A stretch of DNA of 64,000 nt from Planctomycetota bacterium (GCA_020631815.1 JACKGW010000008.1:116001-180000); one strand, 5' to 3'; positions 41,585-51,880 are shown, counted from the first letter of the stretch. A program made the numbers and translations. The notes: generated by a model not told the origin, from the letters alone.

Positions 41585-41599
41585 GACACCATACCCTTC
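41578..41599. other. attR: element half-site plus core TC
   Basis: CCAACAAGACACCATACCCT (41578-41597) followed by the core TC (41598-41599), then host sequence ACGGTG. The half-site is the inverse of the left one. Joining the left host flank GCACCTC, the core TC and ACGGTG gives the exact sequence present in the uninterrupted Rep-D copy near 56,988. Confidence 0.8.
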
Positions 41600-41608
41600 A
41601 CGGTGCTG

Positions 41609-41624
41609 CGCCGGATCAGACACC
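41609..41624. repeat. REP-like half element next to attR
   Basis: GCCGGATCAGACACC with the preceding bases equals the right arm of the REP hairpin at 63260-63299. The left arm is missing here. It is host sequence lying between the integration site and the esterase stop. Confidence 0.6.
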
Positions 41625-41648
41625 TACGCGCACTCCGTACCCGACGAC

Positions 41649-42992
41649 CTACCTCGGATCCAGGTCGATCCGTGCGTCGAACAGCAGGCCGTCGTCCTCG
41701 CGCGGCAGCGTCATGAGCAGCGTGCTGAATGTCCGCGGCACCACGCCCTGGAAGCGCTGCTCGCCATCGACGCGCACCGTGACCGGTCGCTCCAGGTCCA
41801 CCAGCGGCGCGCCGACGAACAGCGAAAACCCCGTCACGTCGCCCGAGCCCTGGATCGTCGTGACGTCGATCGAGTTGTCCTCGCCCGCGCGCACCTCGAA
41901 CCAGGCACCGATCTCGGGCTGCTCCCACCACAGCCAGTAGAAGTGCTGCTTCCACGGCAAGGACGTCTGCCACTGCACGACACGCGGCCTGGCGTTTCGC
42001 TTGTGGCTGGCCAGCCACTCGAGCGCCGGCATGTAGCCCTCCGCGGGCGCCGCGTGCCCCCGTCCGTTCACCTCCACGTACTTCCAGGTGAACCCCTCCG
42101 GGAACCGCGCCTTCAGCTCGGTCAGGGCCTGGTTCGCGAAGATGTTGGACTCGGGCGTCACCTGCACGTCGTCCAGGCTCTGGTAGACGTGGAGCGGCAG
42201 GTTGTAGAGGTTGGGCAGGATGCCGTCCTGGATGCCGACCACGGTCTTGTCGTCGGGGGAGCGGTAGTACGCCGTGGGGGCGCCTGCGAAGGGTGCGGCG
42301 CCTGCCCAGACGTCGGCGTGCTGGGCGCCCAACGTCCAGCTGCCGTAGCCGCCCATGCTGTGGCCCGTGATGTAGATGCGGTCGGGGTCGACCTTCGCGG
42401 TCCGCTTGGCGGCCTGCACGAGGTCGAGCACGAAGCGATCCGTGCCGGAGTCGGTCCAGCCGTGCTCGGTCTTCTCCAGCACCTCGGGGTGGATCCACCA
42501 CCAGCCACCGCCGCCCATGGCGCTGGCCGACGAGGCGGCATCGCCCGAGCCGGCGCCACCGCCGTGCAGACCGATGAACAGCACGGGCCCCGGCTTGCCT
42601 TCGGCGATGTAGCGACCGCGTCCCTCTTCGTAGAACCAGGACGAGCCGCTCTTGTGCAGCTTGGGCCCACGCTTGCGCGCGAGGTCTAGCAGGGTCTTGC
42701 GCAGGCCCTCGGCCTCCTTGGGTTCGAGCGGGCGCAGCCGGGCGTCCAGGTCGCGACGCAGGGCGCGGCGCGCCGCGGGCTCGGCGTCGAGGTACTCGGC
42801 GACCAGGTCCTTGAGCGCCTTGCCCTTGGGGGGCGCCTCGCCGTCAGGACCCGCGTCGGCCGCCCGCGGGCTCAGGGAGGCTGGGGCCCAGGTCGGCAGC
42901 GGCGGGGCGAGGAGCAGCGCCCCAGCGAGCAGCCAGGCCGCTCCCTGCAGGGCTCTGGATCCCGCGGGACGGGGACGAGCCGGATTGTGCAT
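41649..42992 (-). CDS. Secreted alpha/beta-hydrolase (esterase-type)
   Basis: 447 residues with an N-terminal signal sequence (ALQGAAWLLAGALLLAPPLP). The start is the ATG at 42992 with GAGGGG upstream. The nucleophile elbow GHSMGGYGS is near residue 207 and a likely catalytic His is in GRGHAAPAEG near 312. The LFIGLHGGGAGSGD oxyanion loop is near 150. This resembles esterase/PHB-depolymerase and peptidase-S9-like exported hydrolases; the substrate is unknown. About 110 C-terminal residues after the hydrolase core look beta-rich. It converges on miaB across the mobile element and lies outside it. Confidence 0.85.
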   Translation of the reverse strand: MHNPARPRPAGSRALQGAAWLLAGALLLAPPLPTWAPASLSPRAADAGPDGEAPPKGKALKDLVAEYLDAEPAARRALRRDLDARLRPLEPKEAEGLRKTLLDLARKRGPKLHKSGSSWFYEEGRGRYIAEGKPGPVLFIGLHGGGAGSGDAASSASAMGGGGWWWIHPEVLEKTEHGWTDSGTDRFVLDLVQAAKRTAKVDPDRIYITGHSMGGYGSWTLGAQHADVWAGAAPFAGAPTAYYRSPDDKTVVGIQDGILPNLYNLPLHVYQSLDDVQVTPESNIFANQALTELKARFPEGFTWKYVEVNGRGHAAPAEGYMPALEWLASHKRNARPRVVQWQTSLPWKQHFYWLWWEQPEIGAWFEVRAGEDNSIDVTTIQGSGDVTGFSLFVGAPLVDLERPVTVRVDGEQRFQGVVPRTFSTLLMTLPREDDGLLFDARIDLDPR

Positions 42993-43059
42993 GGGTACCC
43001 CTCTACCACGCTCTCCCGGCCCGGCGGGACGGCCGCTACCCTGCGCGCAGGGAGGACCG

Positions 43060-44211
43060 ATGGCCGGATTCGCGGAGGAGGATCGCCCTCGCCTGGAGCG
43101 AGCGGTGGCCCTGGCCCGGATGGGGCTCGGGGCTGTGGAGCCCAACCCGCCGGTCGGCTGCGTCCTCGTCGGCCCGGACGGGGTCGTGGGCGAAGGCTGG
43201 CATGGGGCCTACGGCGGTCCGCATGCCGAGGTCGTAGCGCTCTCGAAGGCAGGCGATGCGGCGCGCGGCGCGACCGCCTACGTCTCGCTCGAGCCCTGCT
43301 CGCGCCATGGCAAGACACCGCCGTGCACCGACGCGCTGATTGCCGCGGGCGTGAAGCGCGTCGTGTTCGCGGCGCTCGATCCGCACCCGCAGCAGCGCGG
43401 TGCCGGTGCCGAGGCCCTGGAGGCCGCCGGCATCGAGGTGGTGGGCCCGGTGGCCGACCTCGCGCCCGAAGCCGAGGGACTTCTCGATCGCTTCGTGGCC
43501 GCCTTCGGGCGTCGCCGCCCCTGGGTGCACCTGAAGTGGGCCATGTCGCTGGACGGGCGCATCGCCGCCGAGGTGGGCAGTGGGGGCGCCATCTCCGGCG
43601 TGAAGGCGCGCCGCCTGACCCATGAGTGGCGCGGTCGCTCCGACGCCATCGCCGTCGGCGTGAACACGGTGCTGTCCGACGACCCCGACTTGCGCTGTCG
43701 CTTGGAAGGGGGGCCGCCGGAGGGCCGTCCGCAGCCCCGCCGCATCGTCTTCGACAGCTCCTTGCGTCTGCCAGCCGGCTCGCGCCTCGTCTCGACCGCC
43801 AACGAAGCGCCCGTGTGGGTCGTTACGGGCGAAGACGCCAACGCGGCCCAGGAGCGCATCCTGGTCGAGATGGGCTGCCGCGTGCTGCGCGTACCGTCGG
43901 CCTTCGACCACCTCGACATCGGCGCCGCGCTCGTGCGCTTGCGCGAGGAGGGCGTGCAGCGCCTGCTCGTCGAAGGCGGTGCCCAGGTCCACGGCGTCCT
44001 GCTGCGCACGCGCCTCGCCGACCAGGTCTCGGCCTTCGTCAGCCCACGCATCCTCGGCGGCGACCGTGGCGTCCTCGCCGTCGCCGGCACCGGCATCCGC
44101 CGCTCCGAAGACGCCCTCGCCCTCGAGGACGTCACCTGGAAGCGCATCGGCGACGACCTCCTGATGCAGGGCTTCGTCCCGTCACCGTCGGACGTCGAGG
44201 TGGGGGAGTAG
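43060..44211 (+). CDS. ribD: Bifunctional riboflavin deaminase/reductase RibD
   Basis: Two steps of riboflavin synthesis: deamination of the pyrimidine and reduction of its ribose; 383 residues. The deaminase half has the zinc motif HAEV (about residue 55) and PCSRHGKTPPC (about 79-89). The reductase half starts near residue 150 (RPWVHLKWAMSLDGRIA) and includes VGVNTVLSDDPDL and EGGAQVHG. GGGAGG precedes the ATG. It is divergent from the esterase gene across 67 bp; no FMN riboswitch was recognised there. The other riboflavin genes are not in the window. Confidence 0.95.
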   Translation: MAGFAEEDRPRLERAVALARMGLGAVEPNPPVGCVLVGPDGVVGEGWHGAYGGPHAEVVALSKAGDAARGATAYVSLEPCSRHGKTPPCTDALIAAGVKRVVFAALDPHPQQRGAGAEALEAAGIEVVGPVADLAPEAEGLLDRFVAAFGRRRPWVHLKWAMSLDGRIAAEVGSGGAISGVKARRLTHEWRGRSDAIAVGVNTVLSDDPDLRCRLEGGPPEGRPQPRRIVFDSSLRLPAGSRLVSTANEAPVWVVTGEDANAAQERILVEMGCRVLRVPSAFDHLDIGAALVRLREEGVQRLLVEGGAQVHGVLLRTRLADQVSAFVSPRILGGDRGVLAVAGTGIRRSEDALALEDVTWKRIGDDLLMQGFVPSPSDVEVGE

Positions 44212-44407
44212 CGCGACGGGTGCGGAGGCGGGCTGCGGTTCGCGGTTTCTGTGGCTCGTGTACGGAGCCCGGTGAGCCTCCCCACATCCCGCGGCCGAGG
44301 TTCTGAGAGAGCGGTCGTCCCCCGGGGCGAGATGTTGTGAGTTCACCCGGCTCCTCCCAGGGGGGGCGGGAAGCGCGCACGAGGTCGAGGGCTTCCGGAC
44401 GCGGTAC

Positions 44408-44497
44408 GGAGCCAGGGATTCCTTCCGCAACTCGCAGGGATGCGCCTCGCCGTGCGGGCGTCCTCTGCGGCGAGTAGCGGAAGAATTCCCGGGCTCC
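44408..44497. repeat. Rep-C imperfect hairpin, copy 1
   Basis: Arms of 28 nt (44408-44435 and 44470-44497) match at 24 of 28 positions, with mismatches at arm positions 7, 12, 14 and 22. The arms begin GGAGCC and hold CTTCCGC and ACTCGC. Together with the Rep-B unit it fills most of the 511-bp gap between ribD and the next gene, where I see no coding sequence. Confidence 0.75.
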
Positions 44498-44599
44498 TCT
44501 CCGGGGTGCGCCAGCCCCCCGTTCTTCGCGACCGCAGCTGCGTCGTAGTCGGCGGGAGGCACCGGGCGACCGCAGAATCGGGCCGCTTCCGCCACGCAT

Positions 44600-44701
44600 C
44601 GGGTCGTCAGGGCGACGGTAGCGCGCCACCATCGGCGACGACTCGTGGTCTGTTCACTCGAGGAGCCGATGGTGGTGCGGGACCGAGCATCTGACGAGCC
44701 G
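44600..44701 (-). repeat. Rep-B structured repeat, copy 1
   Basis: A 102-bp unit read on the minus strand, starting 21 bases after the stop of the 44723-45874 gene. It has an outer stem CTCGTCAG/CTGACGA, a middle stem CACCATCGGC/GCCGATGGTG and an inner CTC-GA-GTG/CAC-GAG hairpin. It has the same length and layout as 51603-51704, but the middle stem has a different sequence that still pairs. Confidence 0.8.
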
Positions 44702-44722
44702 TTCCCGCGCACCCAATCGCGT

Positions 44723-45874
44723 CTACCGAGACGACACAGTGCCGTGGGTGTTGGTGACGTCGGACATGCGGTAGCGGATGCGTCCCGCGATGAGCTGGTC
44801 GCGCAGCTCGATCAGGTCGGGGTGCACGGGATCGATGTACGACGCGCGCGCGGCGAAGCGCTCGGCCTGCGTGTAGACGCCAGCCTCGCGGTAGAGGAAG
44901 CGCGCCATGCCGAAGAGCAGGTCGAACTGCTCGTGGTCGAGGCGGTTCAAGGCCTGCAGGACCTCGGCGCGTTCGGGGGACTCGGCGGGCAGGATGCGGC
45001 GCAAGCGACCGAGATGACGTCGTGAGGCCATGAAGCGCTCGTCGGCCTGCTCGGCCAGCTTGCGGGCGCGCGTGACGGAGCCCTGCTCCTGCTTGGCCTT
45101 CGTCTCGCTGGCAAAGCGTCGGCCTTCGCGCAGGAGGTCCAGCGCTTCCGTCTTGCGCTGGAAGATCTCCTTGGCGCGGCGTGCACCCAGCTGGATGCGC
45201 TCCAGCTCGGCCTGGGCTTCGGCGTTGGCCTTCTCGATGGCGGCGATGTCGTCGACCAAGCGCTGGACGAGCTTGCCCACCTCGGCGGCGCCCGGCGCTT
45301 CGGCGAAGTCGAGCTTGAGCCGGCGGGCCACGTCGAGGGCGCCTTCGAGATCACCGGCTTCGGCGCGCGTGCGCGCCTGGGCAAGCCCGGCCTGCACGGC
45401 GGCGGTCTCGGCGGCGCGGAGCGCCTTGTCGAAGGCCGACTCCTTGATGGCGCCCAGCGCCAGCGCCTTCTCCAGCTCGACGCGTGCCTCGGCGTAGAGG
45501 CCCAAGTCCACGGCCAGCTCGGAGAGCTGCAAGCGCGCCTCGCCGTCGGCGGCGGGCGCGAGGGCCTGGCGCGCGCGGAACAGCCCCAGCGGGGCCAGGC
45601 GATCCAGCGGGATCGGGCGCAGCGACTCGGGGCCGACACGCAGCACGACTTCCGTGCCGCTCATCGACTCGATGACCCCCGACAAGACCTCGCCACCGTC
45701 GAGCACGAGCTCGACCGGGCGTCGGTCACCGACGGGTGCGGCGGGCCCGTCGGCCAGGGCGGGGCGCAGCGGGGCCAGCAGGAGGGCGGTAGCGAGCGCA
45801 CCGCCGGCCAGGGCGCGTCGGGCGCGCCGGGAAGAACGGAGGGAGCTGAAACGGGAGCGAAGGAAGGACTTCAT
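44723..45874 (-). CDS. Secreted helical-repeat protein, function unknown
   Basis: 383 residues with a basic N-terminus and signal sequence (RALAGGALATALLLAPLRPALA, cleavage near residue 40). The first mature 60 residues, VELVLDGGEVLSGVIESMSGTEVVLRVG, look like a small beta barrel. The rest is Ala/Arg/Glu-rich alpha-helix, TPR-like, with probable coiled coil near residues 200-250. The start is the ATG at 45874; an open frame continues 62 codons further. It lies behind the lipoprotein gene on the same strand and may work with it in the periplasm. Substrate and partner unknown. Confidence 0.8.
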   Translation of the reverse strand: MKSFLRSRFSSLRSSRRARRALAGGALATALLLAPLRPALADGPAAPVGDRRPVELVLDGGEVLSGVIESMSGTEVVLRVGPESLRPIPLDRLAPLGLFRARQALAPAADGEARLQLSELAVDLGLYAEARVELEKALALGAIKESAFDKALRAAETAAVQAGLAQARTRAEAGDLEGALDVARRLKLDFAEAPGAAEVGKLVQRLVDDIAAIEKANAEAQAELERIQLGARRAKEIFQRKTEALDLLREGRRFASETKAKQEQGSVTRARKLAEQADERFMASRRHLGRLRRILPAESPERAEVLQALNRLDHEQFDLLFGMARFLYREAGVYTQAERFAARASYIDPVHPDLIELRDQLIAGRIRYRMSDVTNTHGTVSSR

Positions 45875-46029
45875 GGGGATCCCGGCGTCCACGGTACGCG
45901 GCCACCCGGCCGACGGCGCGGTCCCCTCTATCAACGCCTGCGGGAGGCGGACGCACGGGCCCGTTGCGCGCGGACGCGCCCAGGGGGGCACCAGGCCGGG
46001 GAGGCGGGGCTTCCTGCCCGCCGCGCGGC

Positions 46030-47202
46030 TCAGCGCGGAGCCGGCCAGCCGTCGTTCCACGTGGGAGACGGGGCGGGGGCCGGGGCGGGGCCGCGGCGGC
46101 CACCGGCCAGCGCGGCGCGGTACGCCTCCAACAGCTCCATCGCCTTCACGCGCTCCACGCGGTGCACCTGGGGGTCGGTCATCTCCAGGTACTGCTCGAT
46201 GTCGTCGAGCGCCAGGCTGAACTGGCCCATGGCCGCGTAGGCCTGCGCGCGCTCGATGTAGGCCGCGGGAATGCCCGGGTCCATGCGGATGACCGCCGTG
46301 TAGTGCTCGACGGCGCGCGCGTAGTCCTGACGTCGCATGTGGACGCTGCCCACGAGCAGGTGCATCGCCTTGGTCTTCTCGCGCGCACCCTGGATGCGGG
46401 AGACGAAGAACTCGCGCTGCTGGGTATCCAGCGTCGTGTCCTGCTTCTGGGCGATCTTCTCGTAGTTCTCCATCTGGCGGCGCCAGCCCGCCTGGCTCGA
46501 CTCCGACAGGCGCAGGTACTGCTCGGCGTAGTAGAGCCCCGCGTCGTCGTTGCCCATCTGCAGGTGGCCCTTGGCCATCGCGGAGAGGGCGTACGGGTTG
46601 TTGGGGTTGGCCGCCAGGACCTGCTGCCAGAGGTTCATCGCGTTGCCGAGCAGGCTGTCGCGCTGCCCGCGCTGCTTGGCCAAGCGCGCCTCGGTGCCGT
46701 TCGGGTCCGCGGCCATGCCGCCGCGCAGCTCGCCCTCGAGCTCGACGATCTCGCGGTGGTAGAGATCGGCGAGGTCGGTGTAGACCTGCGCGAGATCACT
46801 CTGCACTTCCCAACGGATGTTGCCGCGCGTGGGATGGGTCCAGTCGAGGTCGACGAGCTTGACCAAGATGCGCTCGGCCTCGCGCAGCTTGGTCGGCGTG
46901 CCCTGGTTGAGCTTGCTGCGGGCCAGGACGCGCAGGGCCTTCTTGTCGCCCGGCGATTCCTTCAGCCAGCGCTCCGCCATCTGTTCGGCGCGGTCGTAGC
47001 TGCCGCCGTCGTAGTAGGTGAGGGCGGCGGTCTCGTAGTACTCGAGGCGCGTCTCCTTGTCCTTCGCCTCTTCTTCACCGGGCAGGCCCAGCCCGTCGGA
47101 CTGGCAGCCACCGAGCAGCGTGGCGCCCGCCAGGAGCGTGGCCAGCGCGCACGCACGGCCGGCGGGACGGAGCGAGAGGGCAAGCAGCGGGAACAGGCGC
47201 AT
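46030..47202 (-). CDS. TPR-repeat lipoprotein
   Basis: 390 residues. A lipoprotein signal with lipobox LLGGC (Cys near residue 33) follows a hydrophobic stretch. The mature part holds several tetratricopeptide repeats (TALTYYDGGSYDRAEQMAERWLKESPGD, DYARAVEHYTAVIRMDPGIPAAYIERAQAYAAMG among them) and ends in a Pro/Ala tail. GAGGA lies upstream of the ATG at 47202. It is probably an envelope scaffold or assembly protein. It precedes the secreted helical gene on the same strand by 155 bp. Confidence 0.85.
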   Translation of the reverse strand: MRLFPLLALSLRPAGRACALATLLAGATLLGGCQSDGLGLPGEEEAKDKETRLEYYETAALTYYDGGSYDRAEQMAERWLKESPGDKKALRVLARSKLNQGTPTKLREAERILVKLVDLDWTHPTRGNIRWEVQSDLAQVYTDLADLYHREIVELEGELRGGMAADPNGTEARLAKQRGQRDSLLGNAMNLWQQVLAANPNNPYALSAMAKGHLQMGNDDAGLYYAEQYLRLSESSQAGWRRQMENYEKIAQKQDTTLDTQQREFFVSRIQGAREKTKAMHLLVGSVHMRRQDYARAVEHYTAVIRMDPGIPAAYIERAQAYAAMGQFSLALDDIEQYLEMTDPQVHRVERVKAMELLEAYRAALAGGRRGPAPAPAPSPTWNDGWPAPR

Positions 47203-47407
47203 GGTCGGTCCTCGGAGCAGGCGGCGGGTACGCGACACCGTCCAGCCGACGTTCCCCGGAGGTGGTCACGGAGGGGTCATCCGGCCGGGGCGCCCGCAGC
47301 GAGGGTCCCTCGCGCTTGACGGGTCAGGCCCGCGCTCCGACGGCACAATCCGCCCCTTCCCCACCCCTCTGGCGGCCCACGCGCCGCCCCGGAGACCAGG
47401 AGTTCCC

Positions 47408-47863
47408 ATGGAGACCAGCCTCGTCCTCGTCAAGCCCGACGGCGTCCAGCGCGGCCTCGTCGGTCGCGTCCTCTCCCGCTTCGAGGACAAGGGCCTCTCG
47501 ATCGCCGGCCTCAAGCTGCTGGTGGCGCCGAAGGCCACGCTCGAGAAGCACTACGCGGTCCATCGCGAGCGCCCCTTCTACGGCAGCCTGCTGCAGTTCA
47601 TGGGCAGCGGCCCGGTCGTGGCCATCGCGGTGCGCGGCGTGAACGCCGTGTCCGTGGTGCGCACGCTCCTCGGACCGACGAACGGTCAGGAAGCGCCCGG
47701 CGGCACGATCCGCGGCGACTTCGGCATGAGCCGCTCGTTCAACCTCGTCCACGCCTCGGACTCCACCGACAACGCCGCCATGGAGCTGGGTCTCTGGTTC
47801 CCCGAGGGCACCTGCGACTACCAGCACGACGTGCTGCGCTGGGTCTACGACGACGAGGCCTAG
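47408..47863 (+). CDS. ndk: Nucleoside diphosphate kinase
   Basis: Balances NTP pools by phosphate transfer; 151 residues. The start METSLVLVKPDGVQRGLVG and the active-site His in NLVHASDS (about residue 118) are typical. GGAG lies upstream. hslV follows 16 bp later. Confidence 0.97.
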   Translation: METSLVLVKPDGVQRGLVGRVLSRFEDKGLSIAGLKLLVAPKATLEKHYAVHRERPFYGSLLQFMGSGPVVAIAVRGVNAVSVVRTLLGPTNGQEAPGGTIRGDFGMSRSFNLVHASDSTDNAAMELGLWFPEGTCDYQHDVLRWVYDDEA

Positions 47864-47879
47864 CAGGTAGCCGCGTCCG

Positions 47880-48415
47880 ATGACGACGATCCTCGCCCTG
47901 CATCGTGATGGCCACGCCGTGATCGGCGGCGACGGCCAGGTCACGCTGGGCCACGGCATCCAGAAGCACGGGGCCGTCAAGGTCCGCTCGCTGGCCGACG
48001 GCCGCGTGCTCGCCGGGTTTGCCGGCGGCGCCGCCGACGCTCTCACGCTCATGGAGCGCTTCGAGAGCCACCTCGGGCGCGGCGGCGATGCGCCTCTGCG
48101 CAAGGCCGCCGTCGAGCTGGCGCGCGAGTGGCGCAGCGATCGGCGCCTGAGGCGTCTGGAGGCCGTGCTCGTCGTGGCCGACGCCAGCGAGCTCCTGCTC
48201 GTGACGGGCACGGGCGACGTCATCGCCCCCGACGACGGCGTGCTGGCGACCGGCAGCGGCGGCAACGTGGCGCTGGGCGCGGCTCGTGCGCTCCTGCGTC
48301 ACGCCGAGCTGCCGCTGGAAGAGGTCTGCCGCGCCGCGCTGGCCATCACCGGCGAGATCGATCTCTACACGAACGACCACGTGACCGTGCTGTCGACCGG
48401 TGCGAGGTCGGCACC

Positions 48416-48419
<4 letters not shown>
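47880..48419 (+). CDS. hslV: ATP-dependent protease peptidase subunit HslV
   Basis: Proteasome-like threonine peptidase, 179 residues. After Met removal the N-terminal Thr of TTILALHRDG is the nucleophile; GGDGQVTLG and VLAGFAGGAADALTLMERFE are characteristic. The stop overlaps the GTG of hslU, so the two subunits are coupled. Confidence 0.96.
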
Positions 48420-49810
<1,391 letters not shown>

Positions 49811-49932
49811 GCGCCGGAGCTGCGCGGCCCCTGCGCGGGAGCTGCCGGGGAAGGCCGAAGGAACAGGGGCGGGGGGGCCGCCCCCGTGCGTCCCCCTTGC
49901 AGGACCGGCAAAGGCGGCGGAAGGTGGGGGGG

Positions 49933-51600
49933 ATGGAACCGCGCCGCCCGGCCCCCGCCGCACGCCCTCGCCGCCTCGTTGGCGGCGCGGCGCTGCTGTG
50001 TGCGCTGGCGTTCGGCGTGGCCGCCGCTCGGGTGCAGGCCGCCGAGGCGCCGAGCGCGCCCTTCGTGGTCGAGGGCGAGGCGCTGGTGCGTGGCGCGCGC
50101 GCGTCCGAAGGGACCGTCAAGCTCGAGTCGATGCGCGACCACGGCGACGGCTGGTCCGGCTGGGCGCAGCTGCGCTGGCGGCCGTTCGGGGAGGGGCAGA
50201 CGCTTGGCCTCGTCCTGGTGGCCCCGGCCGACGGCACGTATCGCGTCGATGCGGCGTGGACGCGCGGTCCGGATGCGGGCGACGTGCGCGTGAGCGTGCG
50301 TGGGCGCATGCTCGAGCCCACGCTCGAAGGCTGGTCGCCCCGCGTCGACTTGGCGGGTCCCGTACGCCTTGGCGAGGTGCGCCTCGTTCGCGGCGCCAAC
50401 GACGTCGAGATCCGCGTCGTGGGCCACGATGTGCGGAGCAACGGGTACCGGTTCGGGCTCGATCGGCTCGTGCTGACACCACTGGGCGTGCCCGGCGCGG
50501 AGCCGGTGGTCGCCGAGGGATCATCGGACACGGCGGACGTGCCGACGCCCATCGCGCCTACGCCCGAGGTCGAGCAGCCCACGAGCGAGCCGCCGTCGCC
50601 GTCTCGAACGGGTCCGGTCGCCGTCCCGCCGGCGCCGTCGACGCCTGCGTACACCCCTCCGACACCGTCGGCCGACGCGCCGGTGCCGGATGAGGACGCG
50701 CCGCTCCCACCGGGCCCGCTGCCGGGCGACCCGGACGAGGTCGAGCCGCTGCCCACGTTCGACGAGGGCGTACCGGTCGAGCCCCTGCCGCCGCCCGAGA
50801 CGGTGCCGACGCTGCCGCCGGAGCCTGCGCCCCCCGCGGCCCCCGACGCTCCCACTGAACCCACGCCGGCTCCTGGCGAGCCGCAGAAGCCCGCTGCCGC
50901 TCCCTGCGGCGTGATGGGCCAGGCGGCTGCCTGCGACGAGGACAACCCCGTCGTGGACCCGGACGCCGAGGTCCCCGTCGCCGAGCCGCCTGCCGGCGCG
51001 GCCGACGTGCCGCCCGAGGCACCGCCGCTGCACACGGCACCGGCGGGCACGGAGCCGCCCGCTGCGCCGGACGTCACGGCCCCCGAGGTCGCGGAGCCCG
51101 CCGCGCCCACGCCGTCCATCGGCCCCACACCGCCCGCGCCCGGGCCGGCCCGGACGCCCGCAGCCCCGCTGCCGACCGAGACACCCGCGCGCCCCGCCCC
51201 GGCCCCTGGGACCCAGCCCACGCCCGCGGAGCCGACGCCGCAGCCGCCCGTCGAGGTCCCCGCACCCGAGGTGCCGCCCACGCCGCCGGGCCCGACACCC
51301 GCCGAGCGGCGTCTGCTGTTCGAAGCGGTCCAGGGCTTGGAGCGCTACTTCGAGGGCAAGCCCCGCGGTGCCGGTTGGGCGAAGGCGTTGAAGCTGGCCG
51401 AGGTGCGCGAAGCCATGGCGGCCAAGACGCCCGACGACGCCGCTGCCGCAGCCCTGGCGCGTCGCTTGGACAAGTTCCCGCCCGGGCCCGCCTACGAGGC
51501 CTTGCTGGCCGAGCCGGCCTTCGTGCGCCTGACGCGCGCACTCGAGCCGTTCCGAACGTCGGACGACGACACCGACGATTGGTCCACGGCCGGCCGCTGA
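49933..51600 (+). CDS. Secreted proline-rich protein with lectin-like N-terminal domain
   Basis: 555 residues. The ATG at 49933 begins a twin-Arg-containing basic region and signal sequence (LVGGAALLCALAFGVAAARVQA). Residues about 45-190 look like a beta-sandwich: ADGTYRVDAAWTRG and NDVEIRVVGHD resemble carbohydrate-binding jelly-roll folds. About 250 residues of Pro/Ala/Glu linker follow, with one Cys pair (APCGVMGQAAACDED). A helical domain of about 95 residues (ERRLLFEAVQGLERYF...) closes the protein. It could span the periplasm or reach the surface. Function unknown. A Rep-B hairpin follows two bases after the stop. Confidence 0.75.
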   Translation: MEPRRPAPAARPRRLVGGAALLCALAFGVAAARVQAAEAPSAPFVVEGEALVRGARASEGTVKLESMRDHGDGWSGWAQLRWRPFGEGQTLGLVLVAPADGTYRVDAAWTRGPDAGDVRVSVRGRMLEPTLEGWSPRVDLAGPVRLGEVRLVRGANDVEIRVVGHDVRSNGYRFGLDRLVLTPLGVPGAEPVVAEGSSDTADVPTPIAPTPEVEQPTSEPPSPSRTGPVAVPPAPSTPAYTPPTPSADAPVPDEDAPLPPGPLPGDPDEVEPLPTFDEGVPVEPLPPPETVPTLPPEPAPPAAPDAPTEPTPAPGEPQKPAAAPCGVMGQAAACDEDNPVVDPDAEVPVAEPPAGAADVPPEAPPLHTAPAGTEPPAAPDVTAPEVAEPAAPTPSIGPTPPAPGPARTPAAPLPTETPARPAPAPGTQPTPAEPTPQPPVEVPAPEVPPTPPGPTPAERRLLFEAVQGLERYFEGKPRGAGWAKALKLAEVREAMAAKTPDDAAAAALARRLDKFPPGPAYEALLAEPAFVRLTRALEPFRTSDDDTDDWSTAGR

Positions 51601-51602
51601 CG

Positions 51603-51704
51603 CGGCTCGTCAGATGCTCGGTCCCGCGCCGCGATCCGCTCCTCGAGTAGCTCGGCTACGAGTCGTCGCGGATCGCGGCGCGCTACCGTCGCCCTGACGA
51701 CCCG
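51603..51704 (+). repeat. Rep-B structured repeat, copy 2
   Basis: A 102-bp unit two bases after a stop codon. The outer stem is CGGCTCGTCAG/CTGACGACCCG (one mismatch), the middle stem is a perfect 13 bp (51627-51639 with 51668-51680), and the inner hairpin is GTAGC-TCG-GCTAC. The rest of the 280-bp gap before aspS holds a CCAGG/CCTGG palindrome near 51756-51770 and no gene. Confidence 0.8.
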
Positions 51705-51880
51705 CTGTTTCGGCGCCTTCCGTGCCGGGCCAGCGACGCGGATGGCTCCGGACTACCAGGCGTAGCCTGGGCGCGATCCAAGAAGGAGACGCGGCACTTG
51801 GTAGGGGGTTGGCTCCCGCTACCGCCCCGTGGCCCGTGCAGGCACCATGCGCGGTCCGCGCCCCGACCCGAGGAGAGGTG

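Larger units (their letters stand above)
29845..41597. mobile_element. Serine-integrase mobile element, about 11.75 kb
   Basis: The element lies between the convergent miaB and esterase genes. It carries a large serine integrase at its left end, an HTH regulator at its right end, a degenerate tyrosine recombinase, an ECF sigma factor and secreted or membrane cargo. IS3 and IS66 copies sit inside it; without them it is about 8.1 kb. The inverted half-sites at the ends and the reconstructable attB (see attL, attR and the intact repeat at 56986-57071) define its limits to the base. Cargo genes from 33.6 to 38.7 kb are visibly less GC-rich and use more A/T-ending codons than the core genes, which indicates transfer. 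No replication, conjugation or phage structural genes are seen. Confidence 0.85.

Noticed and set aside
41649..44211. Esterase and ribD as cargo of the mobile element
   Set aside because: The attR core is at 41598-41599 and host repeat sequence lies between it and the esterase stop. Composition matches the core genome.
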